From Thermotoga caldifontis AZM44c09 (lineage in GTDB: Bacteria > Thermotogota > Thermotogae > Thermotogales > DSM-5069): a stretch of 64,000 bases of DNA. Below, one piece after another: positions 46,558-55,581 of the stretch (its first letter is position 1; each line of letters starts with the position of its first letter). Both the position numbers and the translations under genes were made by a program. The stretch lies in assembly GCF_000828655.1 (NCBI RefSeq), contig NZ_AP014509.1, positions 248,001-312,000 on the forward strand. The letters run 5' to 3'. The notes under the pieces were generated by a model. That model was not told the origin of the DNA and ran no database searches. It saw nothing but the letters and a program-made list of their open reading frames with translations.

Positions 46558-48424
46558 AAGAAACGTCCAGACACATAACCTGCCGGTGAGAGGTCCCAGA
46601 CCTGGGGGACCACCTTTGGCTGGACCTGTGGAAAAGGCGAAGGATTTCAGGGGTACGCTGAAAAGACTGCTCGCCTATCTGAGGCCGTACCTACCTGCCA
46701 TCATCATCGTTCTGGCTCTGACGATCACCGCCACGGTTCTCACCATAATGGCTCCAAAGATTCTGGGCAGGGCAACCACCGAAATCTTTCGTGGAATCAT
46801 GGCGAAGATGCTCAGACTTCCAAACGCGAAGATAGATTTCTCTTACGTGGCGAAGATCCTGATCCAGGTGAGCGTTCTTTACTCTGTGAGCGGTCTGCTG
46901 AGCTATCTACAGCAGTTCATCATGGCGGGCGTCTCCCAGAAGATCGTGAGGAAGATGAGGAAAGACGTTTCTGAGAAACTCTCGAGACTTCCCTTGAAAT
47001 TCTACGATTCCCGAACCCACGGCGAGATCCTGAGCCGTGTCACAAACGATGTCGATCTGATCAGCAACACGCTCCAGCAGAGCCTTGTCCAGTTCGTTTC
47101 AGGCATCGTCTCCATCGTGGGTGTCACGGTCATGATGCTCACGATAAGCCCCATACTCACCGGTGTCACGGTCCTCACCTTGCCGCTCAGCATAATCGTG
47201 ACCGTCATCATCGCGAAGCACTCTCAGAGGTTCTTCTCAAAGCAGCAGAAAGAACTCGGAGAACTGAGCGGGCACGCTGAAGAGGTCTATTCGGGCCACA
47301 TCGTGGTCAAGGCTTACAACAGGGAACGTGATGTGATAGAAAGATTTGAAAACATCAACGAGAGACTCTGTGATGCGAGCCACAAGGCGCAGTTTCTGTC
47401 TGGCATGATCATGCCATTGATGCGCTTCATCGGTAATCTGGGCTACGTGATCGTCTCGGTGGTGGGCGGTATCCTCGTCACGAAGAGGGCTATAACGATT
47501 GGAGACGTTCAGGCTTTCATACAGTATTCTCAGCAGTTCACACAACCCATTGTGCAGATCTCCAACATAGCGAATTTGATCCAATCGACGATCGCCGCGG
47601 CGGAGAGGGTCTTCGAGATACTCGATGAGGAAGAAGAGAAGCCTGAAAAACCGAACGCGTTGAAAATCGAAAAAGTGAAAGGCGATGTCAAGTTCGAAAA
47701 CGTTTACTTCAGTTACGTACCGGAGAAACCGCTCATCGAGGATCTGAACGTGGATGTCAAGAGCGGTCAGAGGATCGCCATAGTCGGTCCAACGGGAGCC
47801 GGGAAAACTACGCTCGTGAATTTGTTGATGAGATTCTACGAGGTACAGAAAGGTAGCATCAAGATCGACGGCATAGACATAAGAGACATCCACAAGAACA
47901 ATCTGAGAAGATGCTTCGGCATGGTGCTTCAGGACACGTGGCTCTTCAACGGTACCATAAGGGAAAACATCGCGTACGGTAAGGAAAATGCGACCGAGGA
48001 AGAAATCGTAAGGGCCGCCAAAATGGCGCAGGCGCACCATTTCATCATGGCACTACCGGATGGGTACGATACTGTGATCAACGAAGAGGCGACGAACATA
48101 TCCTACGGTGAAAAGCAACTCATAACCATCGCGAGGGCGTTCTTAGCCAACCCGGACATCCTCATCCTCGACGAAGCCACGAGCAACGTGGACACGCTGA
48201 CCGAAACCTACATTCAGAAGGCCATGGACGATTTGATGAAAGGAAGGACCTGCTTCATCATCGCGCACAGGCTCTCGACGATAAAGAACGCCGATCTGAT
48301 ACTCGTCATGAACGAAGGAAAGATCATAGAGAAAGGTACTCACAAAGAGTTGCTCGCCAAGGGAGGCTTCTACGCAGAACTTTACAGAAGTCAGTTCCTG
48401 GGTGCGCTGGTCGAGGTTCAGTGA
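46547..48424 (+). CDS. Heterodimeric ABC exporter half, catalytic subunit (TM288-like)
   Basis: About 625 residues. A proline/glycine-rich N-terminal tail (VRGPRPGGPPLAGP) leads to a six-helix membrane domain and an ATPase with Walker A GPTGAGKTT and Walker B ILILDEATSNVD carrying the catalytic Glu. Its signature is changed to NISYGEKQLITIA instead of LSGGQ. This pairs with the Asp-type Walker B of the other half, giving one active and one degenerate ATP site, as in TM287/288. The ATG at 46547 follows GGAGGTGAGCACA and overlaps the previous gene by 11 nt. Confidence 0.92.
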   Translation: MASERNVQTHNLPVRGPRPGGPPLAGPVEKAKDFRGTLKRLLAYLRPYLPAIIIVLALTITATVLTIMAPKILGRATTEIFRGIMAKMLRLPNAKIDFSYVAKILIQVSVLYSVSGLLSYLQQFIMAGVSQKIVRKMRKDVSEKLSRLPLKFYDSRTHGEILSRVTNDVDLISNTLQQSLVQFVSGIVSIVGVTVMMLTISPILTGVTVLTLPLSIIVTVIIAKHSQRFFSKQQKELGELSGHAEEVYSGHIVVKAYNRERDVIERFENINERLCDASHKAQFLSGMIMPLMRFIGNLGYVIVSVVGGILVTKRAITIGDVQAFIQYSQQFTQPIVQISNIANLIQSTIAAAERVFEILDEEEEKPEKPNALKIEKVKGDVKFENVYFSYVPEKPLIEDLNVDVKSGQRIAIVGPTGAGKTTLVNLLMRFYEVQKGSIKIDGIDIRDIHKNNLRRCFGMVLQDTWLFNGTIRENIAYGKENATEEEIVRAAKMAQAHHFIMALPDGYDTVINEEATNISYGEKQLITIARAFLANPDILILDEATSNVDTLTETYIQKAMDDLMKGRTCFIIAHRLSTIKNADLILVMNEGKIIEKGTHKELLAKGGFYAELYRSQFLGALVEVQ

Positions 48425-48447
48425 TGCACCATCTCAACGGTTGTATC

Positions 48448-48474
48448 GGAGCGCCTGGTCGTCACGGGCGCTCC
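48448..48474 (+). terminator. Hairpin after the exporter operon
   Basis: GGAGCGCC and GGCGCTCC form a perfect 8-bp stem with an 11-nt loop, followed only by TTCG, so termination is probably imperfect. The rest of the 270-bp gap (48425-48694) contains a weak promoter candidate, TTGATT (48620) with TATCGT (48643). Confidence 0.5.
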
Positions 48475-48694
48475 TTCGAATGTGTTATCGTCTCCACCCA
48501 AATCGCTACAAACCTTTGGAAATAACTCAATTACACCCATTCCGTGACAGCACGTTCCATTTTCTAAATTTATCTTCAACATGCTTGCTTTTTCTCTTCT
48601 TTGGATCATGAATCATCGATTGATTTGTATGAACGTTAATGTTATCGTTGAAACAGAAACTGTAGCCTCAATCTTCTCAAAGGAGGGGTGTCGA

Positions 48695-50512
48695 GTGAGA
48701 AAATGGCTTTCTGTGATCCTGTTCCTGGCATCGATCGTCACGGCGTTCTCGCAGGTTCAGTTACCCAGGAACGAAACGCTCTACACGGTGGGTTCCTTCG
48801 CGGTGGCAACGGCGTGGAACCTCTATTCACCTCAGCCCACCTGGGGAACGAACCAGTTTCTGTACGTGCCTCTGTACCTTTACGAACCCGGTAGAGACAT
48901 CTGGTTTCCGATCCTGGCCGAAGGTTACCAGTTTCTGAGTGACAGGATCGTGCGCATCAAGATCAGAGATCAGGCATTCTGGAGCGACGGTGTTCCCATC
49001 ACGGCCTGGGACGTGGAGTACACGTTCAACCTCACGAAGAAACTGGGAATAGGACCCGGCGCGGGTTGGGAAGATTACGTAGAATACGTGAAGGCTGTGG
49101 ATGCGAAAACTGTTGAGTTCAAAGCCAGAGAAGACAACTTGAACTACTTCCAGTTCCTCTCCTACGCGTTCATGATCAGACCGGTTCCGAAACATGTGTA
49201 TTCGAAACTCGAGGAGAAAGGGATCAACATCAGGGACTGGGTGAACGACGATCCAAAGTCTCAGGTTGTCTCTGGGCCGTACAGGCTGTTCCACTACGAT
49301 CCCAGCATCATCGTCTACGAAAGGATCGAGAACTGGTGGGGTAAGGATGTGTTCGGCCTACCGAGACCAAAATATCTGGCGAACCCGATCTTCAAAGACA
49401 ATCCAGCGGCGAGTCTGGCACTGGAACAGGGCAACATCGACTGGGCAGGACTGTTCATACCGAGCGTCTGGGAACTGTGGGAAAAGAAGAAACTGCCCAT
49501 CGGAACCTGGTTCAAACAGAAGCCCTACTTCCTGCCTGCCGCTCTGATCCTTTTGTACGTGAACCAGACGAAGTACCCCTTGAACGATCCGAACGTCAAG
49601 CTGGCTATGGCCTACGCCATTCCGTACCAGGAAATGTTGGAGAAAGCCTTCTTCGGTTACTCCATCCAGGCTCATCCGTCCATGGTCATAGATCTGATCG
49701 AATCCAACAAGCAGTACATCAACTACGATTTGTGGAAGAAGGCCTTTGGAACGGCAGATGGAAGAATACCGACAGACCTCGCGAAAGCTAACAAGATACT
49801 CGACGAGGCTGGATTCAAGAAAGGCCGCGATGGTATCAGGATCGCACCTGATGGAACCAGACTCGGCCCCTACACCATCTCTGTCCCTTACGGTTGGACA
49901 GACTGGATGATGATGTGCGAAATGATCGCAAAGAACCTCAGAGAAATTGGTATCGATGTTGCTACGGAATTTCCTGACTTCTCTGTGTGGTGGGACAGGA
50001 TGATCAAGGGAACCTTCGATATGCTGATCTGCTGGAGCGCCTGGTCTGGTTTCGATCACCCGTTCAACGTCTACAGATGGGTCATGGATTACAGGCTCAC
50101 CGGACCTGTCGGAGAACCGTACCCTGCTGGCAACTGGCAGAGATACAAGAACGAGGAAGTCATAAAACTGCTCGATAAAGCCGTCTCCACGCTGAACATC
50201 GAGAAGATGAAGGAAGTTTACTTCAAGATTCAGGAAATCATCCATAAAGACTTCCCGAGCATTCCAATGTTCTACGGAACGGTCTGGTACGAATACTCAG
50301 AGAAATACTGGACCAACTGGCCGTCGGAGAAAAATCCGTACTGGTACAGGTGCTCACCGGGCGACGGCGAAGGCCCCCTGCCCGTTCTGTTCGGTATCTG
50401 TCTGAAAGCCGATCCAAAACCCGTTCCATCCTGGTTCGAGACTGTCGACAAAGGAGGTTACATGGTACCGACTTCGAAGATCATGGAAACACTCCAAAAG
50501 GTCACCAAGTGA
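48695..50512 (+). CDS. Beta-glucoside oligosaccharide-binding protein, family 5 (BglE-like), copy 1
   Basis: A 605-residue oligopeptide-type binding protein with a signal peptide (MRKWLSVILFLASIVTAFSQ). Family-5 features are RIKIRDQAFWSDGVPITAWD and the tail domain KEVYFKIQEIIHKDFPSIPM. The gene order with dppBCDF, a small membrane protein and GH3 BglB matches the T. maritima cluster whose BglE binds cellobiose and laminaribiose, so a beta-linked glucan oligosaccharide is expected. The GTG at 48695 follows AGGAGGGG; the open frame continues upstream to 48581 without a ribosome site. It has a close paralogue at 50837. Confidence 0.9.
   Translation: MRKWLSVILFLASIVTAFSQVQLPRNETLYTVGSFAVATAWNLYSPQPTWGTNQFLYVPLYLYEPGRDIWFPILAEGYQFLSDRIVRIKIRDQAFWSDGVPITAWDVEYTFNLTKKLGIGPGAGWEDYVEYVKAVDAKTVEFKAREDNLNYFQFLSYAFMIRPVPKHVYSKLEEKGINIRDWVNDDPKSQVVSGPYRLFHYDPSIIVYERIENWWGKDVFGLPRPKYLANPIFKDNPAASLALEQGNIDWAGLFIPSVWELWEKKKLPIGTWFKQKPYFLPAALILLYVNQTKYPLNDPNVKLAMAYAIPYQEMLEKAFFGYSIQAHPSMVIDLIESNKQYINYDLWKKAFGTADGRIPTDLAKANKILDEAGFKKGRDGIRIAPDGTRLGPYTISVPYGWTDWMMMCEMIAKNLREIGIDVATEFPDFSVWWDRMIKGTFDMLICWSAWSGFDHPFNVYRWVMDYRLTGPVGEPYPAGNWQRYKNEEVIKLLDKAVSTLNIEKMKEVYFKIQEIIHKDFPSIPMFYGTVWYEYSEKYWTNWPSEKNPYWYRCSPGDGEGPLPVLFGICLKADPKPVPSWFETVDKGGYMVPTSKIMETLQKVTK
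49731..49975 (+). repeat. Near-identical tract shared with 51876-52120
   Basis: About 245 bp in copy 1 match the same stretch of copy 2 with roughly ten differences, including 58 consecutive identical bases at the left edge. Flanking parts of the two genes differ at most third codon positions, so this is a patch of recent gene conversion between the paralogues. Confidence 0.8.
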
Positions 50513-50517
50513 CCTTC

Positions 50518-50546
50518 AACCCCCCGCAGAGTCCGGGGGGTTTTCT
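50518..50546 (+). terminator. Terminator after BglE copy 1
   Basis: AACCCCCCG and CGGGGGGTT form a 9-bp stem with a 7-nt loop, followed by TTTTC. It separates the first binding-protein gene from the rest of the cluster. Confidence 0.88.
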
Positions 50547-50555
50547 TGCAACCTA

Positions 50556-50577
50556 AGGCCTTCTATGACGAAGGCCT
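50556..50577. repeat. Second inverted repeat after BglE copy 1
   Basis: AGGCCTTC and GAAGGCCT are perfect arms with a 6-nt loop, 14 bp after the terminator. There is no T-run, so it is more likely an mRNA-stabilising or protein-binding element than a terminator. Confidence 0.5.
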
Positions 50578-50692
50578 ATCTACTCTCGTTTTGACATGTA
50601 ACGTGGAGATATCACAAGAAAACGTGAGATTAAGTTTGATTCGAGCCAGTGTTGCACAGTTAATCGTTTTTGAAGAGTAATATTTCGCTCTT

Positions 50693-50725
50693 TTGACGCA
50701 AGGTATGTCTTGTTGCGTGCGTCAA
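50693..50725. promoter_or_regulatory. TTGACGCA dyad upstream of BglE copy 2, possible operator
   Basis: TTGACGCA (50693-50700) and TGCGTCAA (50718-50725) are perfect inverted arms, with CGCAA/TTGCG nested inside. The motif recurs as AACGCAAGGTTAG near 50800, matching GACGCAAGGTATG here as a direct repeat. The 324-bp gap 50513-50836 otherwise holds a weak promoter candidate (TTGATT at 50636, GTTAAT at 50659) and no open frame of note. Confidence 0.5.
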
Positions 50726-50836
50726 ATATGTGGTAATTTTTCATAGCAGGAAAGATTCTTGCGCAAACTCTGAATGCGTCTTCGTGAAAAGTTAACGCAA
50801 GGTTAGAAATGACTCTCAGAAGGGGGTGAAGGTTCT

Positions 50837-52654
50837 ATGAAGAAGTATCTTGTCCTCATCCTGTTGAGCTTGGTCCTCGCAAGCGCTCTGGCTCAGATAT
50901 CGTTACCGAGAGAGGAAACAGTCTACGTGGCTGGCGCGATCTGGGGACCGGCAACGACGTGGAACTTGTACGCGGCTCAGTCGACGTGGGGTACGGACCA
51001 GTTTTTGTTCATACCAGCGTTCATCTACGATCTTGGAAAAGATGCGTGGCTACCCATGATCGCGGAGAGTTACCAGTTCGTTAACGACAAGACGCTGCGC
51101 ATCAAGATCAGAGAGGAAGCAAAATGGAGCGATGGTACTCCCATCACGGCAGACGACTACGTCTACACGTTTGAACTCACCAAGAAGCTCGGCATAGGTC
51201 CCGGGACTGGATGGAACGACTACATCGAATATGTGAAGGCGATCGACAAGAAAGTGGTCGAGTTCAAAGCGAGGGAAGACAATCTGAACTACTTCCAGTT
51301 CCTGAGTTACGCACTCGGTACAGACCCGATGCCGAAACATGTCTACGAAAACCTCGAAAAGAAGGGTATCAACATCAGAGACTGGGTGAACGACAATCCG
51401 AAAGAACAGGTGGTCTCTGGTCCGTACAAACTCTTCTACTACGATCCGAACATCCTGGTGTACGAACGGATCGACAACTGGTGGGGCAAGGACATATTCG
51501 GATTGCCCAGGCCCAAGTACATCGCACACGTGATCTTCAAGGATAACCCGGCGGCGAGCCTCGCAGTTGAACAGGGTGAAGTTGACTGGGCAGGACTGTT
51601 CATACCCAGCGTCTGGGAACTGTGGGAAAAGAAGAAACTGCCCGTCGGAACTTGGTTCAAAGAAAAGCCTTACTATTTGCCAGACGGTGTTGGATTCCTC
51701 TACATCAACAACACGAAACCTGGTCTGAAAGATCCTGCCGTCAGGAAAGCGATGGCGTACGCCATACCGTACAGTGAAATGTTGAGGAAGGCTTACTTCG
51801 GTTACGGTAGCCAGGCACACCCATCGATGGTGATAGACCTGTTCGAACCGAACAAGCAGTACATCAACTACGATCTGTGGAAGAAGGCCTTTGGAACGGC
51901 AGATGGAAGAATACCGACAGACCTCGCGAAAGCCAACAAGATACTCGACGAGGCTGGATTCAAGAAAGGCCGCGATGGTATCAGGGTCGCACCCGACGGA
52001 ACCAGACTCGGCCCCTACACCATCTCTGTCCCTTACGGCTGGACAGACTGGATGATGATGTGCGAAATGATCGCAAAGAACCTCAGAGAAATCGGTATCG
52101 ACGTCGTTACGGAATTTCCAGATTATTCGGTCTGGGCTGACAGAATGACGAAAGGAACGTTCGACCTCATCATTTCCTGGAGCGTTGGACCTGGGTTCGA
52201 TCATCCGTTCAACATCTACAGGTTCGTTCTCGACAAGAGATTGTCTGCACCCGTCGGCGAAGTGACATGGGCGGGAGACTGGGAAAGGTACGAGAACGAC
52301 GAGATAATAAAGCTGCTCGACTCTGCGGTCTCCACGCTCGATCCTGAAGTGAGAAAGAACGCCTATTACAGGATCCAGGAGATCATTCTCAGAGACATGC
52401 CGAGCGTTCCAGCGTTCTACACCGCTCACTGGTACGAATACTCGGAGAAGTACTGGATCAACTGGCCTTCCGAGAACAATCCGTACTGGTTCAGACCTTC
52501 GCCGTGGCATGCCAACACCCTGCCAACGCTGTTCGGAATCTCTGCAAAGAACAACCCACAGCCCATTCCGAAATGGTTCGAAACCACAGACAAGGGAGGC
52601 TTCCTGATTCCGACCGCGAAGATCTTCGGTGACCTTCAGGCTTCAGCGAAGTGA
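50837..52654 (+). CDS. Beta-glucoside oligosaccharide-binding protein, family 5 (BglE-like), copy 2
   Basis: A 605-residue paralogue of the preceding binding protein, of identical length, with a signal peptide (MKKYLVLILLSLVLASALAQ). Binding-domain landmarks are RIKIREEAKWSDGTPITADD and NAYYRIQEIILRDMPSVPAF. It has its own 250-bp regulatory region and strong terminator, and directly precedes the permease genes. Differences from copy 1 cluster in the N-terminal and 50280-50500-equivalent parts, while the middle is nearly identical. The pair could serve different chain lengths or linkages. Confidence 0.9.
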   Translation: MKKYLVLILLSLVLASALAQISLPREETVYVAGAIWGPATTWNLYAAQSTWGTDQFLFIPAFIYDLGKDAWLPMIAESYQFVNDKTLRIKIREEAKWSDGTPITADDYVYTFELTKKLGIGPGTGWNDYIEYVKAIDKKVVEFKAREDNLNYFQFLSYALGTDPMPKHVYENLEKKGINIRDWVNDNPKEQVVSGPYKLFYYDPNILVYERIDNWWGKDIFGLPRPKYIAHVIFKDNPAASLAVEQGEVDWAGLFIPSVWELWEKKKLPVGTWFKEKPYYLPDGVGFLYINNTKPGLKDPAVRKAMAYAIPYSEMLRKAYFGYGSQAHPSMVIDLFEPNKQYINYDLWKKAFGTADGRIPTDLAKANKILDEAGFKKGRDGIRVAPDGTRLGPYTISVPYGWTDWMMMCEMIAKNLREIGIDVVTEFPDYSVWADRMTKGTFDLIISWSVGPGFDHPFNIYRFVLDKRLSAPVGEVTWAGDWERYENDEIIKLLDSAVSTLDPEVRKNAYYRIQEIILRDMPSVPAFYTAHWYEYSEKYWINWPSENNPYWFRPSPWHANTLPTLFGISAKNNPQPIPKWFETTDKGGFLIPTAKIFGDLQASAK

Positions 52655-52660
52655 GCCATC

Positions 52661-52693
52661 CCCCGGCCCTCACACGGGGCCGGGGTTGTTTTT
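52661..52693 (+). terminator. Strong terminator after BglE copy 2
   Basis: CCCCGGCCC and GGGCCGGGG form a 9-bp all-GC stem with a 7-nt loop, followed by TTGTTTTT. It limits read-through into the permease genes, so the binding protein should be made in excess. Confidence 0.92.
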
Positions 52694-52727
52694 AAAATCC
52701 GAAACCTGAAGAAGGAGAAGAGAACGC

Positions 52728-53744
52728 ATGGCTTCCAGATCGATAGTGAAATACCTTGCAAGACGCTTCCTTTTCCTCCTGGTCACCTACATCGTTGCCA
52801 CGACGATCGTTTTCATACTTCCAAGGGCGATTCCGGGTAATCCTCTGGCACAGATACTGTCGAACCTTTCGCGCGTCGCGCAGGCGAAGCCCGAGCTCAT
52901 AAGGGCCGCCGAAAGGGCTCTGATGGAAGAGTTCGGACTGGGAAAACCCTGGTACGTACAGTACTTTGAATTCGTGAGCAAGGCGTTTCGAGGAAACCTT
53001 GGAACGTCCATAACCTTCTATCCGAGGAAGGTCGTGGACCTGGTCATACCCGTCATTCCCTGGACGCTGATGCTGCTGCTACCTGCAACGATCGTCGCGT
53101 GGATCCTGGGCAACAGCCTCGGTGCGCTGGCCGCGTACAGGAGAAACACCTGGGTGGACAAGCTGGTGCTCAACGGTTCACTCGTGGTGTCTCAGATTCC
53201 TTATTACTGGCTTGGAATGCTGTTCATATTCTTCTTCGGTGTGAGGCTGGGAATACTTCCAACCCAGGGTGCGTATCCACAGGGAATGATCCCGAACTGG
53301 AGCTGGACGTTCGTTCTGAGCGTTCTGAAGCATTACGTACTGCCGTTCTCCTCGATCGTGGTTTCGGCACTCGGAGGATGGGCCATCGGAATGCGGTTGA
53401 TGGTCATCTACGAACTCGGAAGCGATTACGCCATGTTTGCAGAATACATTGGCATGAAGGACAAGAGGGTGTTCAACTACGTCTTCAGAAATTCTCTTTT
53501 GCCACAGATAACAGGACTCGCCTTGCAGCTGGGAGGCATACTCGGTGGTTCTCTGATCACGGAGATCGTGTTCAACTACCCCGGTACGGGGTATCTGTTG
53601 TTCAGAGCACTGACCACGCTGGATTATCCACTCATACAAGGCATCTTCGTGATACTGATCGCGTCCATCTATCTTGCCAACTTCCTGGTCGATTTCGTGT
53701 ACGCCGTGATAGATCCACGCGTGAGAATCGGACAGGAGGAGTAA
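52728..53744 (+). CDS. Oligosaccharide/peptide ABC permease (DppB type)
   Basis: A 338-residue membrane protein with about six spans. The N-terminal VKYLARRFLFLLVTYIVATT and FILPRAIPGNPLAQIL are typical of DppB. The ATPase-contact motif lies around YAMFAEYIGMKDKRVFNYVF, and the C-terminal EIVFNYPGTGYLLFRALTTLDYP is diagnostic. It imports the ligand delivered by the BglE-like proteins, despite belonging to a peptide-transporter family. It lies 74 bp downstream of copy 2, behind the terminator. Confidence 0.93.
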   Translation: MASRSIVKYLARRFLFLLVTYIVATTIVFILPRAIPGNPLAQILSNLSRVAQAKPELIRAAERALMEEFGLGKPWYVQYFEFVSKAFRGNLGTSITFYPRKVVDLVIPVIPWTLMLLLPATIVAWILGNSLGALAAYRRNTWVDKLVLNGSLVVSQIPYYWLGMLFIFFFGVRLGILPTQGAYPQGMIPNWSWTFVLSVLKHYVLPFSSIVVSALGGWAIGMRLMVIYELGSDYAMFAEYIGMKDKRVFNYVFRNSLLPQITGLALQLGGILGGSLITEIVFNYPGTGYLLFRALTTLDYPLIQGIFVILIASIYLANFLVDFVYAVIDPRVRIGQEE

Positions 53745-53746
53745 AC

Positions 53747-54589
53747 ATGCTCGCGACGATGATCAAACCGCTTCTCAAAAATAAAAGGTTCATCGCAGGG
53801 GCTTGCATCTTTCTCTTTTTCCTCTTGTTAGGATTGCTTGGACCAGTGATCTACAGAGTCGATCCAATGGAGATGACCTGGGACTACGAAAAACCACCTT
53901 CGGCCGCGCATCCACTCGGTACGGACACCTACGGCAGAGATATCCTGGCACAACTTCTCAACGGGATACGCTCTTCGCTCTACATAGGTTTTCTGGCGGC
54001 ACTCATCTCCTTGGTGATCGGAACGATAGTGGGATCCCTCTCGGCGGTCAAGAGGGGCGTGATGGACGATCTTCTGATGGCCATAACGAACATAGTCCTG
54101 ACGACGCCATCGATCTTGGTGGCGATCTTGATAGCGAGCTACTTCAGGGTCAGAAGCGTTGAGATGATCGCCCTGATACTCGGATTCTTCCAGTGGCCGT
54201 GGTTCGCAAGGGCCATAAGGGCACAGCTCATGAGCGTGATGTCGAGAGAATACGTTCAGCTCTCGGTGCTTGCGGGTTACTCAGATCTGAGATTGATAGT
54301 CGAAGATCTCATCCCAACCATAGCGACTTACGCGTTCATGGCCTTCGTTCTGTTCATAAACGGTGGAATACTGGGTGAAGCAGCGCTGAGCCTGATCGGC
54401 CTTGGACCGACCAAGGGGATCTCTCTGGGGATCATGCTCCAGTGGGCGGTGCTGATGGAAGCGGTCAGAAGAAGCCTGTGGTGGTGGTTCGTACCGCCCG
54501 GGGTGGCGATCGTCGCGATCACAGCTTCTTTGCTGATCATCAGCACGGCGATGGACGAAGTTTTCAATCCGAGGCTCAGGGAGGAATGA
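53747..54589 (+). CDS. Oligosaccharide/peptide ABC permease (DppC type)
   Basis: A 280-residue permease. HPLGTDTYGRDILAQLLNGI is the DppC hallmark, followed by ATPase contacts around MSREYVQLSVLAGYSDLRLI and the end GGILGEAALSLIGLGPTKGI. The ATG at 53747 follows GGAGGAGTAAAC, 2 bp after dppB. A much longer frame from 53099 is only a shadow of dppB. It forms the second channel subunit. Confidence 0.93.
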   Translation: MLATMIKPLLKNKRFIAGACIFLFFLLLGLLGPVIYRVDPMEMTWDYEKPPSAAHPLGTDTYGRDILAQLLNGIRSSLYIGFLAALISLVIGTIVGSLSAVKRGVMDDLLMAITNIVLTTPSILVAILIASYFRVRSVEMIALILGFFQWPWFARAIRAQLMSVMSREYVQLSVLAGYSDLRLIVEDLIPTIATYAFMAFVLFINGGILGEAALSLIGLGPTKGISLGIMLQWAVLMEAVRRSLWWWFVPPGVAIVAITASLLIISTAMDEVFNPRLREE

Positions 54590-54591
54590 GC

Positions 54592-55581
54592 GTGAACACG
54601 TTGCTGCAGGCGCAGGATGTCAGAGCCTACTACAAGCTTGGAAAGATATTCGTCAAGGCGGTGGACGGAGTCTCCTTCGAGATCTTCGAAGACGAAGTCG
54701 TCGGAGTTGTCGGTGAATCTGGTTGCGGCAAATCAACGCTTTCGAACGTTCTGTTCATGAACATCAATCGTCCACTCACGCTGATCGGTGGCAAGATCTT
54801 TTTCAAATCCAACGGCCAAACCTGGGAGATGTCGGCCTTATCGAGAGAAGAGGTGAAGAAGAAACTGTGGGGCAAGGAGATCTCGATCATTCCACAGTCC
54901 GCCATGAACGCGCTCATGCCGACGATAAGGATAGAAACTTACATACAGCACCTCGCAGAATCGCATGGAATCTCTGAAAAGGAGTTGCTTGCGAAGGCGA
55001 AAGAGAGGTTCCAGGAAGTCGGACTCGACCTGAAGTGGCTGAAGAGATACCCTTTCGAGCTCAGCGGTGGCATGAAGCAGAGGGCCGTCATAGCCATCGC
55101 AACGCTTTTGAACCCGAAGTTACTCATCGCGGATGAACCAACCTCCGCGCTCGATGTCGTGAACCAGAAGGTGTTTCTCAAGGTGCTCATGAAGATGAAG
55201 CGACAGGGAATCATAAGGAGTATCTTCTTCATCACGCACGATATAGCCACCGTGAGACAGATCGCAGACAGGATGATGATCATGTACGCTGGAAAGATCG
55301 TCGAGATCTCTCCCATGAACAAAATCCTCGAAAAGCCTTTACACCCTTACAGTCAGGGCCTACTGAACTCGGTCCTCACACCGGAACCGGAAGTGAAAAA
55401 GAGAGGCATCGTGGTGATCCCGGGGGCACCACCGAACCTGGTGGATCCACCAACTGGATGCAGGTTTCATCCCAGATGTCCCTACGCGATGGATATCTGC
55501 GTGAAACAGGAACCTGCGCTCGTTGAAATCGAGCCGAACGTCAGAGTGGCCTGTTTTTTGTACACGGGGGAGAAAGCATGA
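54592..55581 (+). CDS. Oligosaccharide/peptide ABC ATPase (DppD type)
   Basis: About 329 residues. Walker A is GESGCGKSTL, signature LSGGMKQRAVIAIATLL, Walker B LLIADEPTSALD. The C-terminal extension CRFHPRCPYAMDIC carries the cysteines typical of Opp/Dpp ATPases. The GTG at 54592 has AGGGAGG at 7-nt spacing; the ATG at 54586, which overlaps the dppC stop, lies too close to that site. It powers import together with the next gene. Confidence 0.93.
   Translation: MNTLLQAQDVRAYYKLGKIFVKAVDGVSFEIFEDEVVGVVGESGCGKSTLSNVLFMNINRPLTLIGGKIFFKSNGQTWEMSALSREEVKKKLWGKEISIIPQSAMNALMPTIRIETYIQHLAESHGISEKELLAKAKERFQEVGLDLKWLKRYPFELSGGMKQRAVIAIATLLNPKLLIADEPTSALDVVNQKVFLKVLMKMKRQGIIRSIFFITHDIATVRQIADRMMIMYAGKIVEISPMNKILEKPLHPYSQGLLNSVLTPEPEVKKRGIVVIPGAPPNLVDPPTGCRFHPRCPYAMDICVKQEPALVEIEPNVRVACFLYTGEKA

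Noticed and set aside
53099-53746. Long N-terminal extension of dppC
   Set aside because: It is an out-of-frame shadow of dppB; the true start at 53747 has a strong ribosome site and the expected DppC length.
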